From the NCBI RefSeq assembly GCF_000820045.1, contig NZ_CDBJ01000042.1, forward strand, positions 1 through 64,000: a stretch of 64,000 nt of DNA, read 5' to 3'. Every line of letters begins with the position of its first letter. The first letter of the stretch is position 1. Made by a program: the position numbers and the translations under genes. Below the pieces are notes generated by a model. That model did not search any database. It had not been told where the DNA came from and saw only the letters and a list, made by a program, of their open reading frames with translations. The DNA is from Aeromonas rivuli. GTDB taxonomy: Bacteria > Pseudomonadota > Gammaproteobacteria > Enterobacterales > Aeromonadaceae. Positions 17,256 through 25,978 of this stretch are shown here, in pieces.

Positions 17256-18509
17256 ATGTTGAAACGTGACATGACCATCGCAGGCTATGACCCTCAGCTG
17301 TGGCAGGCCATCACAGACGAAACCCGTCGTCAGGAAGAGCATATCGAACTGATCGCGTCTGAGAACTACACCAGCCCCCGCGTCATGGAAGCCCAGGGCT
17401 CCCAGTTGACCAACAAGTACGCCGAAGGCTATCCGGCCAAGCGCTACTACGGTGGTTGCGAGTACGTCGACGTGGTCGAAACCCTGGCCATCGAACGCGC
17501 CAAGGAGCTGTTTGGTGCCACTTACGCCAACGTGCAGCCGCACTCCGGCTCCCAGGCCAACAGCGCCGTCTATATGGCGCTGCTGCAGCCGGGCGATACC
17601 GTACTGGGCATGAACCTGGCCCACGGCGGTCACCTTACTCATGGCTCCCCGGTCAACTTCTCCGGCAAGCTGTACAACATCATCCCTTACGGCATCGATG
17701 AGTCCGGCAAGATTGACTATGACGAGATGGAGCGTCTGGCCGTTGAGCACAAGCCGAAGATGATGATCGGTGGCTTCTCCGCCTACTCCGGCGTGGTTGA
17801 CTGGGCGCGCATGCGCGAGATCGCCGACAAGATTGGTGCCTGGCTGTTCGTCGACATGGCCCACGTGGCGGGTCTGATCGCCGCTGGCGTCTACCCGAAC
17901 CCGGTGCCCCATGCTCACATCGTCACCTCCACCACCCACAAGACCCTGGCCGGTCCCCGTGGTGGTCTGATCCTCTCCGCCGCCGATGACGAAGATCTCT
18001 ACAAGAAGCTGAACTCCGCCGTCTTCCCTGGCGGCCAGGGCGGCCCGCTGATGCACGTCATCGCCGGTAAGGCCGTGGCCTTCAAGGAAGCGCTGGAGCC
18101 CGAGTTCAAGACCTACCAGGCTCAGGTTGTCAAGAACGCCAAAGCCATGGCGGCGACCTTCATCGAGCGCGGCTACAAGATCGTCTCCGGCGGTACCGAC
18201 AACCATCTGATGCTGGTGGACCTGATCGGCCGTGAGCTGACTGGCAAAGAGGCCGATGCGGCCCTTGGCAAAGCCAACATCACCGTCAACAAGAACTCGG
18301 TGCCCAATGATCCACGTTCCCCCTTCGTCACCTCGGGTGTGCGGATCGGTACCCCGGCCATTACCCGCCGTGGTTTCAAGGAAGCCGAGTCCATTGAGTT
18401 GACCCACTGGATCTGCGACGTGCTGGACAGCCACGACAACGACGAAGTGCTGGCGACAGTGCGCGAGAAAGTGCTGGCCATCTGCGCGCGTCTGCCGGTT
18501 TATGCCTGA
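17256..18509 (+). CDS. glyA: Serine hydroxymethyltransferase
   Basis: 417 residues, identical in length to E. coli GlyA. This PLP enzyme interconverts serine plus tetrahydrofolate with glycine plus 5,10-methylene-THF and is the main source of one-carbon units. Seen are [20 protein letters not shown], the PLP Lys K229 in [14 protein letters not shown], and the conserved [19 protein letters not shown]. The start at ATG 17256 has AGGAG 8 bases upstream; an upstream in-frame extension lacks support. A strong terminator follows the stop, and the gene is monocistronic. Confidence 0.98.
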   Translation: MLKRDMTIAGYDPQLWQAITDETRRQEEHIELIASENYTSPRVMEAQGSQLTNKYAEGYPAKRYYGGCEYVDVVETLAIERAKELFGATYANVQPHSGSQANSAVYMALLQPGDTVLGMNLAHGGHLTHGSPVNFSGKLYNIIPYGIDESGKIDYDEMERLAVEHKPKMMIGGFSAYSGVVDWARMREIADKIGAWLFVDMAHVAGLIAAGVYPNPVPHAHIVTSTTHKTLAGPRGGLILSAADDEDLYKKLNSAVFPGGQGGPLMHVIAGKAVAFKEALEPEFKTYQAQVVKNAKAMAATFIERGYKIVSGGTDNHLMLVDLIGRELTGKEADAALGKANITVNKNSVPNDPRSPFVTSGVRIGTPAITRRGFKEAESIELTHWICDVLDSHDNDEVLATVREKVLAICARLPVYA

Positions 18510-18532
18510 TACGCCAGAGATCTTGGTTTGAT

Positions 18533-18565
18533 AACAATGCCACCCTCGGGTGGCATTGTTTTTTG
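18533..18565 (+). terminator. Terminator of glyA
   Basis: The 12-bp stem AACAATGCCACC/GGTGGCATTGTT is followed by T5. The core GCCACC...GGTGGC recurs in the terminators at 4895 and 19067. Confidence 0.93.
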
Positions 18566-18618
18566 CATTCCGGCCCCGCCATGGGCACCATGCTTGTGCA
18601 ACCAAGCGAGGAGGCTGC

Positions 18619-19047
18619 ATGCCCAAAGAGACCACCATCACCGACGAGGAAGCGATCCTGTCCATCCGCGCCCAGTACCACTTTCGCCCCGCGCCCGAGG
18701 GGCTGCTGGCCTGGGATGTGCGCAGGCTGGTGAGGCTCAGCCGTGCGCTGCCAGTGCGCGCGGTGCCGCTTGCGCAGATTGCCGAACTGGACAGCGTGCA
18801 CTGGTACGGGCATGGCAGCGTGCAGCCCACGGTGCGCAGCATCGTCGAGCACTGCCAATTGATGCTGGCCGCGGATCTTGCCTATCCCATCATTCTGGAT
18901 AGCGCGGGCCGGGTCATGGATGGCATGCACAGGGTGAGCAAGGCGCTGATGCAGGAGGCGACCCACATCGATGCGGTGCAGTTTGAACAAGATCCGGTGC
19001 CCGACTTTGTGGATTGCGATCCCGATACCTTGCCCTATGACGACTGA
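18619..19047 (+). CDS. ParB/sulfiredoxin-fold domain protein of unknown function
   Basis: 142 residues. The segment ILDSAGRVMDGMHRVSKAL matches the ParB/Srx catalytic-fold signature (glycine-rich turn, DGxHR). PVRAVPLAQIAELD and the HCQLM...PIIL pattern fit the N-terminal part of the same fold. There is no helix-turn-helix domain, so it is not a chromosome partition ParB; stand-alone members have been linked to nucleotide-binding or nuclease activity. The start at ATG 18619 is supported by GGAGG 7 bases upstream. It is flanked by its own terminator, as a single gene between glyA and nrdR. Confidence 0.7.
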   Translation: MPKETTITDEEAILSIRAQYHFRPAPEGLLAWDVRRLVRLSRALPVRAVPLAQIAELDSVHWYGHGSVQPTVRSIVEHCQLMLAADLAYPIILDSAGRVMDGMHRVSKALMQEATHIDAVQFEQDPVPDFVDCDPDTLPYDD

Positions 19048-19066
19048 ATTGGCGTCATTTAAGCCC

Positions 19067-19096
19067 CAATGCCACCTGCGGGTGGCATTGTTTTTT
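19067..19096 (+). terminator. Terminator of the ParB-like gene
   Basis: The 10-bp stem CAATGCCACC/GGTGGCATTG with a TGCG loop is followed by T6. Confidence 0.93.
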
Positions 19097-19193
19097 CTGG
19101 GCTTTTACCGGTTTTGGGTGGCCGTGTTACACTGGCTGGCCACGATCCTGACCCCGCGGGGCAGGTGCCTTTTCCGTTAACGCCGGAGGTCCG

Positions 19194-19643
19194 ATGCATT
19201 GCCCTTTCTGTAGTGCCGTTGATACCAAGGTGATCGATTCCCGATTGGTGGCAGAAGGCCATCAGGTGCGCCGCCGCCGTGAGTGTCTGCTCTGCCACGA
19301 GCGTTTCACCACCTTCGAGATGGCCGAGCTGGTGATGCCGCGGGTCATCAAGTCCAATGGCTCGCGCGAGCCCTTCAACGAGGACAAGCTGCGTGCCGGC
19401 ATACTGCGGGCGCTGGAGAAGCGACCGGTGAGCATGGAGGCCATCGAAAAAGGGGTCAACCACATCAAGTCGCGGCTGCGCGCCACCGGCGAGCGGGAAG
19501 TTCCCTCCAAGATGGTGGGCAACCTGGTGATGGACGAGCTCAAGAGCCTCGACAAGGTCGCCTATATCCGCTTTGCCTCCGTCTATCGCAGCTTCGAGGA
19601 CATCCGCGAATTTGGCGAAGAGATCGCCAAGCTGGAGAAGTAG
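19194..19643 (+). CDS. nrdR: Transcriptional repressor NrdR
   Basis: 149 residues. The N-terminal zinc ribbon has CPFC (Cys3, Cys6) and CLLC (Cys31, Cys34), followed by an ATP-cone domain ([24 protein letters not shown]). NrdR represses ribonucleotide reductase operons in response to bound ATP/dATP. The order nrdR-ribD is the classic gammaproteobacterial arrangement. The last 62 bases are duplicated about 104 bases downstream. Confidence 0.97.
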   Translation: MHCPFCSAVDTKVIDSRLVAEGHQVRRRRECLLCHERFTTFEMAELVMPRVIKSNGSREPFNEDKLRAGILRALEKRPVSMEAIEKGVNHIKSRLRATGEREVPSKMVGNLVMDELKSLDKVAYIRFASVYRSFEDIREFGEEIAKLEK

Positions 19644-19663
19644 CCTGTAGCCAGGCTCGACAT

Positions 19664-19759
19664 GCGACAGACGAGATTTTTTTCGTCTGTCGCCGCTTTG
19701 AAGACATTCGTCTTTTTATGTAAATAATGCGGCGAAGAGATCGCCAAGCTGGAGAAGTA
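19664..19759 (+). repeat. Diverged copy of the nrdR 3' end and an 11-bp hairpin
   Basis: Bases 19685-19759 align to nrdR 19581-19642. The first part, encoding V-C-R-R-F-E-D-I-R, differs mostly at third codon positions. An insertion then brings in an ATG/TAA, and the final 29 bases (GGCGAAGAGATCGCC onward, to the stop) are identical. The copy's 5' end pairs with upstream sequence in a perfect stem, GCGACAGACGA/TCGTCTGTCGC (19664-19674/19683-19693). Confidence 0.85.
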
Positions 19760-19857
19760 AGTCTTTCTGCTAACCCATGTTGCCGCGTCCGATTACGCTG
19801 CGCTAATCGAACCTACGATACTGCGCAAAGCCGGGATGTTTTGTCAGAGGAGCCCAG

Positions 19858-20967
19858 ATGTTTAGTCAAGATGATTACCAATGGATGAGTCGGGCCCTCG
19901 AACTGGCTCGCCGTGGCCGCTATACCACGGCCCCCAACCCCTGCGTCGGCTGCGTGCTGGTCAAGGATGGCGTCGTGGTCGGCGAGGGCTGGCACCAGCG
20001 TGCCGGCCAGCCTCATGCCGAGGTCTATGCCCTTCATGGCGCAGGTGAAGTCGCCCGTGGCGCGACTGCCTACGTGACCCTGGAGCCCTGCTCCCATCAT
20101 GGCCGCACGCCGCCCTGCGCCGAGGCCTTGATTGAGGCGGGTGTGGCCCGGGTGGTGGCCGCCATGGTCGATCCCAACCCCCAGGTCGGCGGGCGTGGTC
20201 TGCGCATGCTCTCCGAGGCCGGCATCAAGACCGACTTCGGTCTGCTCAGCGCCGAGGCCGAAGCCCTCAACCCCGGTTTCTTCAAACGGATGCGCACCGG
20301 CTTCCCGCAGGTCACCGTCAAGCTCGGTGCCAGCCTGGATGGGCGCACCGCCATGAAGAGTGGCGAGAGCCAGTGGATCACCGGTCCCCTGGCCCGTGCC
20401 GACGTGCAGCGGCTGCGGGCGCGTCACGATGCCGTGCTCTCCAGTGCCGAGACGGTGCTGGCCGACGGCGCGTCCCTCAACGTGCGTTGGGACGAGTTGC
20501 CAGCCTCGGTCAAGCTCGCCTATCCCAAGGAGAGCCTGCGCCAGCCCTTGCGGGTGGTGATTGACTCCCAAAACCGCATCACGCCGGACTTGCCGCTCTT
20601 TGCAAGCCCGGGTCCCGTGCTGCTGGCGAGGCTGCAAAGTGAAGGGGAGTGGCCAGAGACGGTGCAGCAGCTCACCCTGCCCAAGCTGGATGGGCGGGTC
20701 GATCTGGTCAGTCTGTTCATGTTACTGGCCAAGCAGGGGATCAACTCTGTGCTGGTCGAGGCGGGGCCGCGCCTGTGTGGTGCCCTGCTTGAGAAGGGGC
20801 TGGTGGACGAGCTGGTGCTCTATCAGGCGCCTAAATTGCTGGGTGACGAGGGCAGAGGCATGTTCCAGTTGCCGGGCCTGGATCGTCTGTTCCAGGCACC
20901 CAAACTGACCCTGAAAGATGTGCGACTGGTCGGTCAGGACATCAGGATCACGGCCAAGCTAGCTTGA
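19858..20967 (+). CDS. ribD: Bifunctional riboflavin deaminase/reductase RibD
   Basis: 369 residues. The N-terminal cytidine-deaminase-like zinc domain (about 1-145) carries His53-Ala-Glu with Cys78 and Cys87 (PCSHHGRTPPC). The C-terminal reductase domain (about 150-369) has VTVKLGASLDGRTAMKSGESQWITG. It deaminates and then reduces the pyrimidine intermediate, steps 2 and 3 of riboflavin synthesis. It is 19 bases upstream of ribE, so the two are co-transcribed. Confidence 0.97.
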   Translation: MFSQDDYQWMSRALELARRGRYTTAPNPCVGCVLVKDGVVVGEGWHQRAGQPHAEVYALHGAGEVARGATAYVTLEPCSHHGRTPPCAEALIEAGVARVVAAMVDPNPQVGGRGLRMLSEAGIKTDFGLLSAEAEALNPGFFKRMRTGFPQVTVKLGASLDGRTAMKSGESQWITGPLARADVQRLRARHDAVLSSAETVLADGASLNVRWDELPASVKLAYPKESLRQPLRVVIDSQNRITPDLPLFASPGPVLLARLQSEGEWPETVQQLTLPKLDGRVDLVSLFMLLAKQGINSVLVEAGPRLCGALLEKGLVDELVLYQAPKLLGDEGRGMFQLPGLDRLFQAPKLTLKDVRLVGQDIRITAKLA

Positions 20968-20986
20968 GCCAGATGAGGTAGAAACC

Positions 20987-21649
20987 ATGTTTACCGGAAT
21001 TATCGAAACCATGGGCACCCTGGTCGAGCTGCGTCGCCAGGGGGAAGACGTGGTCTTGACGGTCGAGGCCCCCGGGCTCGATTTTAGCGACGTCAAGCTG
21101 GGCGACTCCATCGCCACCAATGGCGTCTGTCTCACCGTCGTCACCCTGGGCGACAAGCGCTACAGCGCGGATGTCTCGCTCGAAACCTTGTCGCGCAGCG
21201 GCTTTGCCCAGGCAAGAGTCGGGGACAGGGTCAATCTGGAGAAGGCACTGACCCCGAGTTCGCGGCTTGGCGGCCACCTGGTCTCCGGTCATGTGGATGG
21301 CGTGGGAGAGGTGAAGAGCAAGTCCAGCAGCGGTCGCGCCATCGAGTACTGGGTGAAGGCGCCCGCGGAACTCTCGCGCTACATCGCCGAGAAGGGATCC
21401 ATCGCGGTGGATGGCATCAGCCTGACGGTCAATGCCGTCAAGGGCGACGATTTTCGGCTCACCATAGTGCCTCACACCGCCCAGGAGACCACGATCGCGA
21501 ATTGGAAGCCGGGCCACAGGGTCAACCTGGAGGTGGATCAGATAGCCCGCTATCTCGAACGGCTGCTGCAAGGTGGCGCCCAAGGCAGACAAGGGGCACC
21601 GGCCTCCAACCTGACCCTGGAGAAGTTGGCCCAATCGGGTTTTTTGTGA
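20987..21649 (+). CDS. ribE: Riboflavin synthase alpha chain
   Basis: 220 residues, called ribC in E. coli nomenclature. It dismutates two 6,7-dimethyl-8-ribityllumazine molecules into riboflavin. Two homologous lumazine-binding barrels are visible: MFTGIIETMGTLVEL...SIATNGVCLTVV and HLVSGHVDGVGEV...SIAVDGISLTVN. A short C-terminal trimerisation helix follows. Its position between ribD and ribB is usual. Confidence 0.97.
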   Translation: MFTGIIETMGTLVELRRQGEDVVLTVEAPGLDFSDVKLGDSIATNGVCLTVVTLGDKRYSADVSLETLSRSGFAQARVGDRVNLEKALTPSSRLGGHLVSGHVDGVGEVKSKSSSGRAIEYWVKAPAELSRYIAEKGSIAVDGISLTVNAVKGDDFRLTIVPHTAQETTIANWKPGHRVNLEVDQIARYLERLLQGGAQGRQGAPASNLTLEKLAQSGFL

Positions 21650-21724
21650 ACCCGGTCTGATTGAAACGGGGCCAGCTGCCCCCATCTAGTCTTTATGCTT
21701 TTATCACCTTTGACGGAGTAGCCC

Positions 21725-22834
21725 ATGGCGCTGAGCACAACCCAGGAAATCATTGCCGATATCAAGGCTGGCAAGATGGTTATCCTGATGGATGACGAAG
21801 ACAGGGAGAATGAAGGGGACCTCATCATGGCGGCCTCCTGCGTGCGCCCCGAGGACATCAACTTCATGGCCCGCTACGGCCGTGGCCTCATCTGCCTGAC
21901 CCTGACCCGGGATCGCTGCAAACAGCTGGCGCTGCCGCTCATGGTAGACCGCAACAACGCCCAGTTCTCCACCGCGTTCACCGTGACCATAGAGGCGGCC
22001 GAAGGGGTGACGACCGGCATCTCCGCCGCCGATCGCGCCGTGACCGTGCTGGCCGCGGTGGCCCCCGATGCCAAGGCCGCCGATTTGGTGCAGCCCGGCC
22101 ACATCTTCCCGCTGATGGCGCAGGATGGCGGCGTGCTGACCCGTGCCGGTCACACCGAGGCAGGTTGCGATCTGGCTCGCCTTGCTGGCTTTGAGGCGGC
22201 CTCGGTCATCGTCGAGATCCTCAACGAAGATGGCAGCATGGCCCGTCGTCCTGACCTTGAAATCTTCGCCGAGCAGCATGGCATCAAGCTCGGCACCATC
22301 GCCGACCTCATCGAATACCGCAACCAGCACGAGACCACGGTGGAGAAGGTGGCCGAGTGCAAGCTGCCCACCGAGTTCGGCGAGTTCGACCTCATCACCT
22401 TCCGCGACACCATCGACAACCAGGTACACTTCGCCCTCAAGAAAGGGGAGGTCAAGGCTGACCAGCCCACTCTGGTGCGGGTGCATCTGCACGATGTGCT
22501 GAGCGATCTGCTGCTGACCGATCGTCACGCCGCCCGTAGCTGGCCTTTGCCCAAATCCATGGCCCGTATCGCGGCCGAGGGCGGTGTGCTGGTGATCCTG
22601 GGGGCGGAAGCCGATGGCAATGAGCTGCTGGCGCGGGTCAAGGGATTCGAGGCCACGGATAAAGGGCTGGCGCCGGAAGGGGCCAAGTGGCAGGGCACCT
22701 CGCGCCGGGTCGGCGTCGGTTCCCAGATCCTCAAGGCGCTCGGGGTCGGCAAGATGCGCCTGCTTAGCTCGCCGAAGAAATACCATGCCCTCGGCGGTTT
22801 CGGCCTGGAAGTGGTCGAATACGTCGGCGAGTAA
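21725..22834 (+). CDS. ribB: DHBP synthase RibB fused to a degenerate GTP cyclohydrolase II domain
   Basis: 369 residues. Residues 1-200 are 3,4-dihydroxy-2-butanone-4-phosphate synthase, which makes the four-carbon unit of riboflavin from ribulose 5-phosphate. Motifs are [15 protein letters not shown] (metal and substrate acids) and [16 protein letters not shown]. Residues 205-369 resemble RibA, but the zinc-binding Cys triad of GTP cyclohydrolase II (C-x10-C-x-C) is missing; the region reads [10 protein letters not shown]. This half should therefore be catalytically dead, as in the RibBX-type proteins of proteobacteria, and a separate ribA is expected elsewhere. No FMN riboswitch-like leader fits in the 75-bp upstream gap. 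Its last 60 bases are repeated just downstream. Confidence 0.93.
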   Translation: MALSTTQEIIADIKAGKMVILMDDEDRENEGDLIMAASCVRPEDINFMARYGRGLICLTLTRDRCKQLALPLMVDRNNAQFSTAFTVTIEAAEGVTTGISAADRAVTVLAAVAPDAKAADLVQPGHIFPLMAQDGGVLTRAGHTEAGCDLARLAGFEAASVIVEILNEDGSMARRPDLEIFAEQHGIKLGTIADLIEYRNQHETTVEKVAECKLPTEFGEFDLITFRDTIDNQVHFALKKGEVKADQPTLVRVHLHDVLSDLLLTDRHAARSWPLPKSMARIAAEGGVLVILGAEADGNELLARVKGFEATDKGLAPEGAKWQGTSRRVGVGSQILKALGVGKMRLLSSPKKYHALGGFGLEVVEYVGE

Positions 22835-22855
22835 ACGCCCTGGTACTCGCTTGAC

Positions 22856-22917
22856 GAAATACCATCCTCGTCAGCGGTTTCGGCCTGAAAGTGGTCGAAT
22901 ACGTCGGCGAGTAAACG
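22856..22917 (+). repeat. Copy of the ribB 3' end
   Basis: GAAATACCAT...GTCGGCGAGTAAACG repeats the last 58 bases of ribB plus 4 bases past the stop, 80 bp downstream. A small rearrangement after ACCAT shifts the frame; otherwise only a G-to-A change is seen. Confidence 0.9.
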
Positions 22918-23046
22918 AGACTCCGATTTTGAATATGTAAACTCATGCCCGCCATGCGGGCATGGTTTTTGTCGAGGGTCTGTTGTGCTAGACTGTGCGC
23001 ACTTTTGACCCCGGCCACATTTGACTGCACAGCTACAGGATTGCCA

Positions 23047-23511
23047 ATGAAGGTTATCGAAGGGAATATCGCCGCCCCCGAGGCGCGCGTTGCAATTGTC
23101 GTTGCCCGTTTCAACAGCTTCATCAACGAGAGCCTGATCGATGGCGCCGTTGACGTATTGAAGCGTCAAGGTCAGGTGCAAGACAGCAATCTCACCCTGG
23201 TGCGTGTGCCGGGTGCCGTCGAAATTCCGCTGGCTATCAAGAAGCTGGCCAAGAGTGGCAACTACGATGCCATCGTTGCCCTGGGCACCGTCATTCGCGG
23301 TGGCACTTACCACTTCGAACTGGTGGCCAGCGAGAGCAGCAAGGGCATGGCCCAGGTGATGATGGAGTATGAAATCCCCGTCGCCTTCGGCGTATTGACC
23401 ACTGAGAACATAGAACAAGCCATCGAGCGCGCCGGTACCAAGGCGGGTAACAAGGGTGCAGAGGCTGCATTGAGTGCGCTCGAAATGATCAACGTCCTGA
23501 AACAGCTTTAA
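23047..23511 (+). CDS. ribH: 6,7-dimethyl-8-ribityllumazine synthase
   Basis: 154 residues. It condenses the RibD product with the RibB product in the penultimate step of riboflavin synthesis, forming icosahedral 60-mers in many bacteria. Motifs are [38 protein letters not shown] and [19 protein letters not shown], with the proton-transfer His in the last. The start at ATG 23047 is taken because MKVIEG is the family start. It is followed after 11 bases by nusB. Confidence 0.97.
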   Translation: MKVIEGNIAAPEARVAIVVARFNSFINESLIDGAVDVLKRQGQVQDSNLTLVRVPGAVEIPLAIKKLAKSGNYDAIVALGTVIRGGTYHFELVASESSKGMAQVMMEYEIPVAFGVLTTENIEQAIERAGTKAGNKGAEAALSALEMINVLKQL

Positions 23512-23522
23512 GGAATAATACA

Positions 23523-23936
23523 TTGAAACCGTCCGAGCGCCGTAAGGCCCGCCATTGCGCCACTCAGGCCATCTACCAGTGGCAGATGACCAAGGCAAAC
23601 GTAGGTGACATCGAAGAGCAGTTCAAGATAGATCAGGACACCAAAGGGGTGGATCTGAGCTATTTCCGTGACTTGCTGTTCGGGGTTGCCCTGCATTGCA
23701 ACGAGCTGGACAAGGTGTTTGCACCTTTCCTCTCCCGTCCGCTGGAAGAAGTGGACATGGTGGACAAGGCAATCCTGCGCCTGGCGACCTATGAGCTGAC
23801 TCGTCGTGATGATGTGCCGCCACGGGTGGTGATCAACGAGGCGATCGAGCTGGCCAAGGCGTTTGCCGCCGATGACAGCCACAAGTTTGTCAACGGCGTC
23901 CTGGACAAGGTCATCAAGACGTTGAGCAAGCGTTAA
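23523..23936 (+). CDS. nusB: Transcription antitermination factor NusB
   Basis: 137 residues, all-helical, beginning [20 protein letters not shown]. NusB binds boxA RNA with S10 (NusE) to prevent premature termination in rRNA operons. The initiation codon is TTG at 23523, preceded by AAGGA, which would keep synthesis low. ribH-nusB coupling (11-base gap) is widespread. Confidence 0.96.
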   Translation: MKPSERRKARHCATQAIYQWQMTKANVGDIEEQFKIDQDTKGVDLSYFRDLLFGVALHCNELDKVFAPFLSRPLEEVDMVDKAILRLATYELTRRDDVPPRVVINEAIELAKAFAADDSHKFVNGVLDKVIKTLSKR

Positions 23937-23962
23937 TCCCTGTTCCACAGCATTAAGAGAGG

Positions 23963-23986
23963 AGCCAGCCTAACCGCTGGCTTTTT
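23963..23986 (+). terminator. Terminator hairpin overlapping the thiL ribosome-binding region
   Basis: The stem AGCCAGC/GCTGGCT is followed by T5, ending only 5-6 bases before the thiL ATG. It occupies the place where a Shine-Dalgarno sequence should be. Confidence 0.75.
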
Positions 23987-23991
23987 ACTGT

Positions 23992-24951
23992 ATGGGTGAA
24001 TTTGAGCTGATAGAGAAGTACTTCAAGGTCCCTCACGCCCGCAAGGATGTGGTGATGGGCCCCGGAGATGACTGTGCCCTGCTGACCCTGCCCGCCGATA
24101 CCCAACTGGCGGTGAGCACCGATACCCTGGTGAGTGGCGTGCACTTCTTTCCCGACATGGATCCGGTGGATCTCGGCTACAAGGCGTTGGCGGTCAATCT
24201 GTCCGATCTCGCCGCCATGGGCGCCGAGCCGCGCTGGGTCTCCCTGGCGCTGACCCTGCCGGCCATCAACGAGCAGTGGGTCGCGGGGTTTGCCGAGGGC
24301 TTCCTCGAACTCGCCGAATATTACAACGTGGCCCTGGTGGGGGGAGACATGACCCGCGGGCCGCTCTCCATCACCGTCTCGGTCAAAGGCTCTGTGCCGA
24401 CCGGCCGTGCCCTGCTGCGCAGTGGCGCCAAGGCGGGGGATGGCATCTATGTCACTGGCACCCTCGGGGATGCGGCCCTGGCGCTCTCTCATCTGCTCGG
24501 CAAACGGGTGCTCAACGAGAACCAGCTCGCCGCCGTCCTGCCGCGTCTCGATCACCCCCATCCACGCATTCTGGCAGGCCAGGCATTGCGGGGACTGGCG
24601 GGCAGTGCCCTGGATCTCTCCGATGGTCTGGCGTCGGATCTGGGCCACATCTTGAAAGCATCCGGGGTCAGGGCCCAGATTGACTTGGATCTGCTGCCGC
24701 TCTCGCCCGTCATGCAAGATGCCGTCTTCCCGGAAGATGCCTGGCAGTTGGTGCTGGCGGGGGGCGATGATTACGAGCTCTGCTTCACTGTGCCGGAAGA
24801 GCATCGAGGAGCCCTGGATACCGCCCTGGCTCACAGTGGGGTCAAGTTCAGCCGTATCGGCCGCATCCTGGCCGGTGAACCGGGCATCGATTATGTGCGC
24901 GCAGAGCAAGCGGTCGAACTAGATCTAAAAGGCTGGGATCACTTCGCGTGA
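23992..24951 (+). CDS. thiL: Thiamine-monophosphate kinase
   Basis: 319 residues, PurM-like fold. It phosphorylates thiamine monophosphate to the active coenzyme thiamine diphosphate. Motifs are GPGDDCALL near the N terminus, STDTLVSGVHF, ALAVNLSDLAAMGAEP, GGDMTRGPLSITV and ALDLSDGLASDLGH. The start MGEFELIEKYF agrees with the family. No Shine-Dalgarno is present, because a terminator hairpin with its T-run occupies that region. The stop TGA overlaps an ATG of a possible 25-codon ORF. pgpA follows. Confidence 0.96.
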   Translation: MGEFELIEKYFKVPHARKDVVMGPGDDCALLTLPADTQLAVSTDTLVSGVHFFPDMDPVDLGYKALAVNLSDLAAMGAEPRWVSLALTLPAINEQWVAGFAEGFLELAEYYNVALVGGDMTRGPLSITVSVKGSVPTGRALLRSGAKAGDGIYVTGTLGDAALALSHLLGKRVLNENQLAAVLPRLDHPHPRILAGQALRGLAGSALDLSDGLASDLGHILKASGVRAQIDLDLLPLSPVMQDAVFPEDAWQLVLAGGDDYELCFTVPEEHRGALDTALAHSGVKFSRIGRILAGEPGIDYVRAEQAVELDLKGWDHFA

Positions 24952-24992
24952 TGCCTTGGCAAGGCTGGGATTATCTGCATGATGCAATTGAA
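24929..24992 (+). repeat. Tandem 32-bp duplication at the thiL/pgpA junction
   Basis: AAGGCTGGGAT...TGATGC...TTG occurs at 24929 (the thiL end) and again at 24961, about 70% identical with a one-base gap. It is weaker than the other junction duplications in this window. Confidence 0.55.
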
Positions 24993-25028
24993 AGGAGGGA
25001 TTCCTCACATGATCAAACCCGAGCTTAA
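24951..25028 (+). CDS. Possible 25-codon mini-ORF linking thiL and pgpA
   Basis: The ATG overlaps the thiL stop (TGATG), and the stop lies 17 bases inside pgpA. It starts MPWQGWDYLHDAIERR, where QGWDYL echoes the ThiL end KGWDHF. There is no independent ribosome-binding site, so it could be translated only by coupling. It may be chance. Confidence 0.25.
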   Translation: MPWQGWDYLHDAIERRDSSHDQTRA

Positions 25029-25491
25029 GAGACTGAACCTGAGAAATCCGCTCCATCTGCTGGCGGTGGGGTTTGGCGCCGGTCTCTCTCCCAAGGCACC
25101 TGGCACCATGGGGACACTGGTCGCCATTCCACTCTATCTGCTGGTGAGTGGCCTCTCTACGCCCTGGTTTATCGCCCTGTTGGTGCTGGGCTTCGTGGCT
25201 GGCATCTCTATCTGCCAGAGCGCCACCGATGCCATCGGCATGGATGACCATGGCGGCATCGTCTGGGACGAGGTGATTGGCTTTGGCATCACCATGATAG
25301 CGGCGCCAGCGGGCTGGTGCTGGATCCTGGCGGGTTTCCTGCTGTTCCGGCTGTTTGATGTGCTCAAACCCTGGCCCATCAGCTGGTTCGATCGCCGCAT
25401 TCATGGGGGGATCGGCATCATGCTCGATGATGTCATCGCGGGCCTGTTTGCCCTGCTTTGTATGCAATTACTGGCCATCTGGCTGATTTGA
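25009..25491 (+). CDS. pgpA: Phosphatidylglycerophosphatase A
   Basis: 160 residues, an inner-membrane enzyme that dephosphorylates phosphatidylglycerol phosphate. Seen are NPLHLLAVGFGAGLSPKAPGTMG, GMDDHGGIVWDEVIGFGITM and FRLFDVLKPWPISWFDRRIHGG, all close to E. coli PgpA, with three to four hydrophobic segments. The start at ATG 25009 has a strong AAAGGAGGG 8-9 bases upstream; an in-frame ATG 10 codons earlier lies within the junction duplication. A strong terminator follows. Confidence 0.95.
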   Translation: MIKPELKRLNLRNPLHLLAVGFGAGLSPKAPGTMGTLVAIPLYLLVSGLSTPWFIALLVLGFVAGISICQSATDAIGMDDHGGIVWDEVIGFGITMIAAPAGWCWILAGFLLFRLFDVLKPWPISWFDRRIHGGIGIMLDDVIAGLFALLCMQLLAIWLI

Positions 25492-25500
25492 GCCGGATGA

Positions 25501-25527
25501 AGGAGGGCGCCCCTGAGGCGCCCTCCT
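25501..25527 (+). terminator. Terminator of pgpA
   Basis: The 11-bp stem AGGAGGGCGCC/GGCGCCCTCCT with a CCTGA loop lies immediately after pgpA and is followed by TATATATG. Confidence 0.8.
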
Positions 25528-25978
25528 TATATATGACTGTTTGGTTTTCATTCACTGGCAGATGCTGCCGTCAAAAAAACATTTCACATAAATATTCACT
25601 ACTCATTCGACACTTCCCACTATCACTTCGTTAGTCACTTATGCTGCTTGTTAATAGATTGTGTCATATCAACTTTGTTTATATAGGCAATAATTAGTTT
25701 AATAAGCTGCTTTTTGCGTAATAGATCACGATTTATGGCTGGTGATACACCATGACGCACCGCAAAGTATTGCGAAATTGTATATCCAGATCATTTACTC
25801 TTTCGGCCAAAGCGTCTAAGTTACTGGCGGGTTATTCCAAAAAAATGCAAAAAACCCGCCCGGATCGCTGGTTTCCCTGCCTCATGGATTGAGCACTCTT
25901 TGCCCAAGGTACAAACCGGCATCTGCGGCTGATTTACGGAAGAATTATTTGGGACGGATGTCCCCCGCAGAGGTAAAT
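25528..25978 (+). other. AT-rich regulatory region upstream of the peptide importer
   Basis: 450 bases without a gene. The first 250 are strongly AT-rich, with several -10-like hexamers (for example in TTTATATAGGCAATAATTAG). A long-range stem, GGCGGGTT (25826-25833) with AACCCGCC (25853-25860), encloses an A-rich loop and could act as an attenuator in the leader. No specific operator was recognised. Confidence 0.4.

Noticed and set aside
21650-21724. FMN riboswitch before ribB
   Set aside because: The 75-bp gap is too short and lacks the conserved RFN element sequences.
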